Assembly: GCA_947311845.1 (NCBI GenBank)
Contig: CAMZMU010000071.1
Location: forward strand, 23,845,236 to 23,909,235
Length of the DNA: 64,000 nucleotides
Reading direction: 5' to 3'
From: Poa pratensis
Taxonomy: Eukaryota; Streptophyta; Magnoliopsida; Poales; Poaceae
Shown here: positions 58,447 through 64,000 of the stretch, one piece after another
Position numbering within the stretch: the stretch's first letter is position 1
Layout: the number at the start of each line of letters is the position of its first letter
The notes under the pieces: model-generated
What the model saw: only the letters and a program-made list of their open reading frames with translations
Databases searched by the model: none
Told to the model about the DNA's origin: nothing
Translations under genes and position numbers: made by a program

Positions 58447-59154
58447 GTAAAGTAGTCCTCCTTCTCAGTTCTCACTACTCCAAGGAAAAAAGAGCAGCCT
58501 CCTTTTACTTGGCGCCTGCATAACTAAATTTCATCTCGATTCTCGTGTTCCCGGGACCAGCTTCTGCGCGATATCTACACGAACGATTCGCCCCAACGAT
58601 CCTGGTTCCTTGAGTAGCGCTGCAGTGTTGATTTTGCGATCTGAGTTTGGCCTCGTTGTGTGGATTGCTTAGTTATGATCTGAATATTTTGCTCGGATTT
58701 GCTTTTGTTTTCTATCAGAACTTGCGCTCAAGTCGATTCGTATCCTATATGTTTGCATCTGGTAGACGGACAGAAGCCTCATTGTAGTACTTCTGTTTTT
58801 TTTTTTTGCCTTGTTCCGCTAGGGTTTGCTTAGGGTTTAGGGTTAATCCTAAAAAATGGTGGGATTATGATGGGAAAGTAACCTTTTTCATCACGAAAAA
58901 CGCTAAACTCAGAAATTTCAGCGAGTTAATACTCCTGCCTAGTAAGCGAATTCTGATGGGAAAGTAGGTCCATTAGGTTTCAGGCTTTCAGACTAATGGT
59001 GAAAAAACAATGTTGGGCATTCTTAAGCTTCTCAATTTGTGGGATTAACACATATATACACAATACAAAAGATTGAGCACTATTTCCTTTTTATCTCTAC
59101 GCTAACGTGCAGCTTCATTTATATGTAGCATATGCTTCAAGCCATCAAGGCCAA

Positions 59155-61437
59155 ATGGGTTCAGCTAAGGATGAGTTCACCCCACTTTCTCAGTTAGCCT
59201 ATGGAATGGAAAACTGTAAAGTGCGGGTGCGCATCTCGCGTTTATGTGAGTCCTTCAATCCGAAAAATGACATCTCCTTTGGCCTTGACAGCCTACTGAT
59301 TGATGATCAGGTTATTCACTCCCTACCTTCAGTTTTACACCAAAAGGATGATCACATTGCTTGCTAGCTACTGATGTTAAATTACTTCACTGATTCTTCT
59401 ACTCTCTCCGTTCGGAAAAAGATGTCACAAAAATAAACTATAGATAGACCATTTTTATGACATCCTTTTCCGAACGGAGGGAGTAGTTGTTTTCCACTTG
59501 CAGGGTAAAACTATGCAGGCCCGTGTACTTCCCAACGATATAGAGTTGTTTGAAGAGTGGCTAGTTGAGGGGAAGGTCTATGCATTATCTGATTTTGCAG
59601 TTGATGTTATGAGGGAAGATTACATGTGCTGTAGCAATAAGTGGACTATGTACTGTCGGCGGACGACGGTGGTCAATGAGATAGAAGGAGATGTTGATTC
59701 GATACCCCTCCACAGCTTTGAGTTTGTTAATTTTAAGGATCTCCGTTCCAGGTGCGACGACAAGAGCTTATAGACAGGTAGATTCGTTTGGAACTGAAAA
59801 TCTGATAAGAGTTAGACCTGCCACATATATATGTCATTCTTTACGTACACGTGCTGGTATTAATTATGCAGATGTTCTGGGCCACGTAGTATATGTTGGG
59901 GAGCTGCAGGAGGTCACGAAAAGATCCCGTGATATAGAAATTTGCAATGCAAGAATTCGAGATTTGAGGTAACGGAATACAGCTCTTGCTTTTGGATGAT
60001 TGACGTGCCTTGATAACTCCTCACTGGCAGTTACTATTTACAGAGGAAGGGAACTCAGTGTCACACTGTATGGAGATATCGCTTGCGGTTTTGCTGAGGA
60101 TATGCTCAAGAAAGGCCTAGAAGCCTCAGTTGTTGCTGTCTTTGCAGGGATGCGTGTTGAATCCTCACATTCAGGTTATCCTTGACCGACCCTTTAATTT
60201 GTTGGCTTCTACCATGTGATACTGCCGTATAACATTCCTTTCTTTAACTGTTATACTTTACTCTATCATTCAACACATTCATAGTGTGTACTGAAGCCAT
60301 ATGGTCTCATTTGTTCTGAACTTGTGATCTTTTGGTGTTATAGTTTGCTCTACAACATCTTCAAAGTACTATCTAGATTTGGATACACCAGAGGTGCAAG
60401 AATTCTGTGTGAAGTGAGTGGACTTAATAAATTTTGTACTCACATTGATGATTCGTCTAAGCTATATTGCTAACTGGTTCCTATGCATGCAGTTTGCGCA
60501 TTCAGCAAGCAAACCCTGTTCCTAAAAAAAGCCCAGCTCAAAAGTTAGCTGAAAGTTGGCGAACAATCAAACAGATAAAAAGCCTCAATCCAGAGGACTA
60601 TGATGAGGTAATTAAGTTGCTGCTTCTTTATGGTGACGCTCAAAGCTTTATCTGTTTTACTCACATATCTATCTTCACTTGTAGGATACCATGTTCTTAT
60701 GCAGAGTCTCCCTGATTGATATAGATTGCACCAGTGGTTGGTGTTATCCTGGCTGCAATTTCTGCAATAAGTCATTGGGCAAGGCAACAAAGTACAGGTG
60801 CAGCCGATGTGGCCCAGTTAAGAGGCCGATTCAAATGTAGGGACCAGCAACCCTAATGCTGCCATTGCCACACTGCTGTTCTCAATATTATATACTTGTT
60901 GCTCTTCCCCGCAAAAAAAAAACTTGTTGCTCAATTCATAAGTCACTAATTACCACACTGCTGTTCTGGACACGTAAGGTACAAGTTGAAGGCGAAGGTA
61001 CAAGATGCTACCGGCACAATGAACTTGATGATCTTCTGTGAGGTGGCAGAGAAGCTGGTAGGTGTCTCCGCGGAGGAGATCAAGGATGGTGATGATTGGT
61101 ACACGCTGCCAGAAGAAATCGAGGATCTTCTTGGCTCGACCCACACCTTCCAAGTATTTGACAAGTACGGTCACGGGAGCTTTTCGGTGAGTTCAATCAT
61201 GGACCATGTGAGCGACGCTGCTGCCACCACTACGCAAGGCGAGGAGGAGGACGACGACGACGAGGAGGAGGAGAAGGACGACGACGATGGGAGGAGGAGG
61301 AGGAGGACGACGACGACGACGATGACGACGATGATGAGGAGGAGGAGGACAACGACGACGACGACGACGATGAGGAGGAGGAGGAGGAGGAGCATGTTCA
61401 GAAGCCTAACAAGCGTCTGCGAGGGGATGACAACTAA
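59155..61437 (+). CDS. RPA1-like OB-fold protein, copy B, with acidic tail; one in-frame TAG
   Basis: Tandem paralogue of copy A, with eight coding exons: 59155-59310, 59504-59777, 59872-59968, 60044-60174, 60344-60413, 60493-60607, 60685-60836, 60979-61437 (~484 codons). The DUF223/OB-like N-terminus (CKVRVRISRLCESFNPKNDI), middle OB region (GRELSVTLYGDIACGFAEDM) and zinc-ribbon RPA C-domain (GWCYPGCNFC, YRCSRCG, GTMNLMIFCEVAEKLVGV) are in phase across introns. Oddities: TAG at 59771-59773 near the end of exon 2, where copy A has TTG, and a 1-base slip at the GATGGGA near 61285 inside the acidic repeat. Correcting that slip gives an Asp/Glu tail ending NKRLRGDDN. A truncated ~143-residue product, a recent pseudogene or miscalled bases are all possible. 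Confidence 0.72.
59402..59483. mobile_element. short Stowaway MITE in intron 1 of copy B
   Basis: An 82-bp hairpin with ends CTCTCTCCGTTCGGAAAAAG and its inverse CTTTTCCGAACGGAGGGAG, flanked by TA at 59400-59401 and 59484-59485. Copy A has a single TA (52509-52510) at the matching site in TTCTTCTAGTTGT, a natural empty site. Confidence 0.93.
61237..61393 (+). repeat. GAC/GAG trinucleotide repeat encoding an Asp/Glu tail
   Basis: A run of GAC, GAT and GAG triplets in the last coding exon of copy B, absent from copy A. In the frame matching the final NKRLRG residues it encodes almost pure Asp/Glu. Confidence 0.9.
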
Positions 61438-62452
61438 GCAGATCGGGCTATTTTGTGTATCTAGGCTAATGCACCCTCTAGGATTAGGTTTGGTCCTTAT
61501 GTTCTCTTTCTTCTACCCTGGAACAGCTGTATCTACTGCTGTGACTCGATCTAGGTTAAGTGCTGGGAAACAGACCCTTACCCGTTTAACCCTACCTTAT
61601 CATTGTTAATGGAAACGGGATTCGCCCAGCTCGATAAGCAGAGCTATGGCAATTTTCAGCCTCTACCGTTCACAAATTATGATCACATGAGCTATGGCGG
61701 TTTTCAGCGGGGTTTTCTCAGACGTTTCCGACCAGACCCCATTACCATTGAAATTGATATGGAAGCAAACATCATGCAGAGATGAAAGTTCAGAGTTGTA
61801 CAGAAAGGAATGCATCCTGGAAATTGTCTCTTTTGTTCCTCCTGCGCATCAACCGGAGTAGTTCCAGCTTGTTGCGTTGTTCATGCCTCCATCACCATCT
61901 GAAGTAGCTGTACGATTTATCAACCTGTATCCTCGAAGCCACGATACGCTGATCCCGCCCTCGACAAATGACGCATTGCTTCAGCTTGGCTTCGATCTTG
62001 TTCGTGCCTTACGGGTATACTTTGTCCTCTCCTTTTCGCAAGCCTGCCCAGCATTTCAGGAAAGTTCATGCTGAACAGATCAGCGCAACTGGCGATTTGA
62101 TCCAATTATTTTCGAAAGTGATGCATTTCCACACCATATATAGCACGCCAAATAGCCCGGCAACCACAAACTGTAGATTTCGCAGACAAACAGAAAATTA
62201 CCAAGAATCCAGTCGAAACATAGTGAAATAATTATTTTTCAGCGTCACAGAAAAAAAACAGCCTCATAGGAGTCCACTAAACGAAGTCCATGACTAAACA
62301 GATCTCATAAATAAGCAAAAGATCACATCATTAGGTAGTGCCTTCTTACAAAAAAAATGCCCAATGCAATCAATCGATCTGATGTAGTGAATTAAGCTTA
62401 ATTTGCCTATTCCCAAGAGTGAATTTGATTCTACAGGGAGGGACGGGTTACG
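61438..62452. other. downstream flank of copy B
   Basis: Probable 3' UTR to about 61560. Short frames at 61603-61785 and 61877-62074 do not resemble known proteins. Nothing else recognised. Confidence 0.35.
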
Positions 62453-63290
62453 ACTTTTTTTGAGGAAATCAGTGAGCTTTATTAACTTAAACCGTCACTA
62501 TTACAATCAGAATCTGGACGACGGCACAGCCATGTCGAATAGCTGCACGCAAACCGTTGAGTAAAGCAAAAAAAATTGAATTAAATGGCTGATGCCCCCG
62601 ATTTCATTGAAAATGAAATCACATCAGTTTTGTTACAGCAAATCCATCACCAAAACCTTCCTTCCCAACCTGGAGCAAGCCGCGAAAGCTACCCCTACTC
62701 AGTTCGACCACAAACTAAAGCAGAACAAAAACTCCAGAACCAAGCCTACAAACAGCACTTCCTCTTTACAGTTTCGGCAAACACACACAACCACTCTTCT
62801 ACTCCCTACTCTTCAGATCAAGGACGCAAGCATCAACAGCTCCAGCCTCACACCATTTTGCTCCTCCTCGTAACAGGGCCCATCCATGTCTTCTTACAAA
62901 GATTTCATACGCCATTCTTGCCAAGCAGTGGGATCGTGAGGGTAAACATGATCAAACACTGTGTTTCGGACTTTCCAAATAGCCCAAAACACTGCAGCAA
63001 CACCCACCGATAAAAAGTTCCTATCTCTATTTGGAAAAGAAATAATCCATTCACTTATCTCCTGGAAATGCATCGGCACATGTGTGAACCCTGTAGAACA
63101 CTTGACAACTCCCCAAATATATCTAGCTAAATTACATCTAAAGAAAAGATGATCTATTGTTTTTGGCTCATCACAGAAACAACATTTCTTATCTCTACCC
63201 TTCCATCCTCTCCTATTAAGAACATCTTTAGTAAGAATAATCTTATGAAAAGTTAACCAAAAATCTTTATCTTTAAAGGAATTTTAACAA
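62453..63290 (-). mobile_element. LINE 3' remnant with zf-RVT region
   Basis: A plus-strand T run at 62454-62461 marks the minus-strand A-tail. The minus frame from about 63260 to 62894 reads RRGWKGRDKKCCFCDEPKTI, DHLFFRCNLARYIWGVVKCS, VGVAAVFWAIWKVRN, the zinc-binding C-terminus of plant L1 ORF2 proteins. Only this 3' part is present, so it is a 5'-truncated or decayed insertion. Confidence 0.82.
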
Positions 63291-63750
63291 ATCAAACATC
63301 TCTATGCGTCCATTTAACCACCCCCATTTTTAGAGCTAGATACATAGATCTCACATGATTATCGTAATTTGACTTGGGTTTTTTAAGATACATTGCAATC
63401 ACGGAAAATCACTCCTGGAGTCACCAAACGGAAGCTGCAGGGAACATTGGCATGGCAAAAAGCTTAACAGTACACAGCCAATGCTTAAGCACAGACTGAC
63501 CAAACAGACAAAAGGGCATCTTAGGAGAAGTGAACCACAGCCATCTCAAACTGAGTAATGGAACTCATAATGGTAGTAGCACTTCCCTTTAACACGAGCA
63601 AAATCTGACAAGGCATAGTTTCGCCAACACAATCACAAAGTTATCTCAATTAAAGAGTGCACTGTAAACACAAAGGAACGAGCCTCCTTATACATCTAAA
63701 AGCCATCACACTGTCTACTCCATGCTTGCCAGCCAAGATGAAACAGCAAT
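63291..63750. other. spacer, probably the RPS23 3' UTR in its right part
   Basis: AT-rich. The part adjoining 63750 lies downstream of the RPS23 stop codon on the minus strand. No other feature recognised. Confidence 0.4.

Positions 63751-64000
<250 letters not shown>

Noticed and set aside
61171..61395. Leu/Val-rich minus frame resembling a membrane protein
   Set aside because: Shadow of the GAC/GAG triplet repeat.

Overview
The window is nuclear DNA from a grass (Poaceae). The signs are spliced genes with GT-AG introns and grass-type products, CTCCCTCCGT-ended Stowaway MITEs, a Tat-lineage Ty3/gypsy element with an antisense extra gene, a short-LTR Copia element, L1-type LINEs and a Mutator-like element. 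I cannot name the species. There is no sign of bacterial, organellar or viral DNA.

Layout. 1-3500: intergenic DNA with a Stowaway MITE and a GC-rich block. 4025-14222 (+): 18-exon gene for the vacuolar H+-ATPase subunit a (VHA-a); splice sites are intact but most exons of the first two thirds carry 1-base indels. 15221-16836: non-autonomous Mutator-like element with ~140-bp TIRs, a 9-bp TSD and a coiled-coil ORF. 17382-30933: complete 13.5-kb Tat-type gypsy element on the minus strand (5-bp TSD GAGCC), with gag-pro-pol, a 16-unit ~55-bp array and a spliced antisense gene with its own TATA box. 33931-35409 (-): intact NF-YB transcription-factor gene with a 6-nt microexon. 35915-38310: hairpin element and decayed MITEs. 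~39470-44820 (-): large L1-type LINE. 45267-61437: a tandem duplication of an RPA1-like OB-fold gene. Copy A has its 5' leader intron split by a young Copia element (46119-51491, identical LTRs, TSD CCCGG) and has in-frame lesions. Copy B (59155-61437) is fuller. Between the copies lies a CDC48 gene fragment. 62453-63290 (-): LINE remnant. 63751-64000 (-): last exons of ribosomal protein uS12 (RPS23), cut by the window edge.

The host genes are unrelated housekeeping or regulatory genes (proton pump, CCAAT-box factor, ssDNA-binding-like protein, ribosomal protein), and most of the remaining sequence is transposon. A recurring theme is single-base loss in otherwise conserved reading frames, even in a Copia element with identical LTRs and in a ribosomal protein gene. 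This points to residual consensus errors in the assembly, although true pseudogenization of some genes is not excluded. The paralogous RPA-like copies act as filled/empty-site controls that date three separate insertions.
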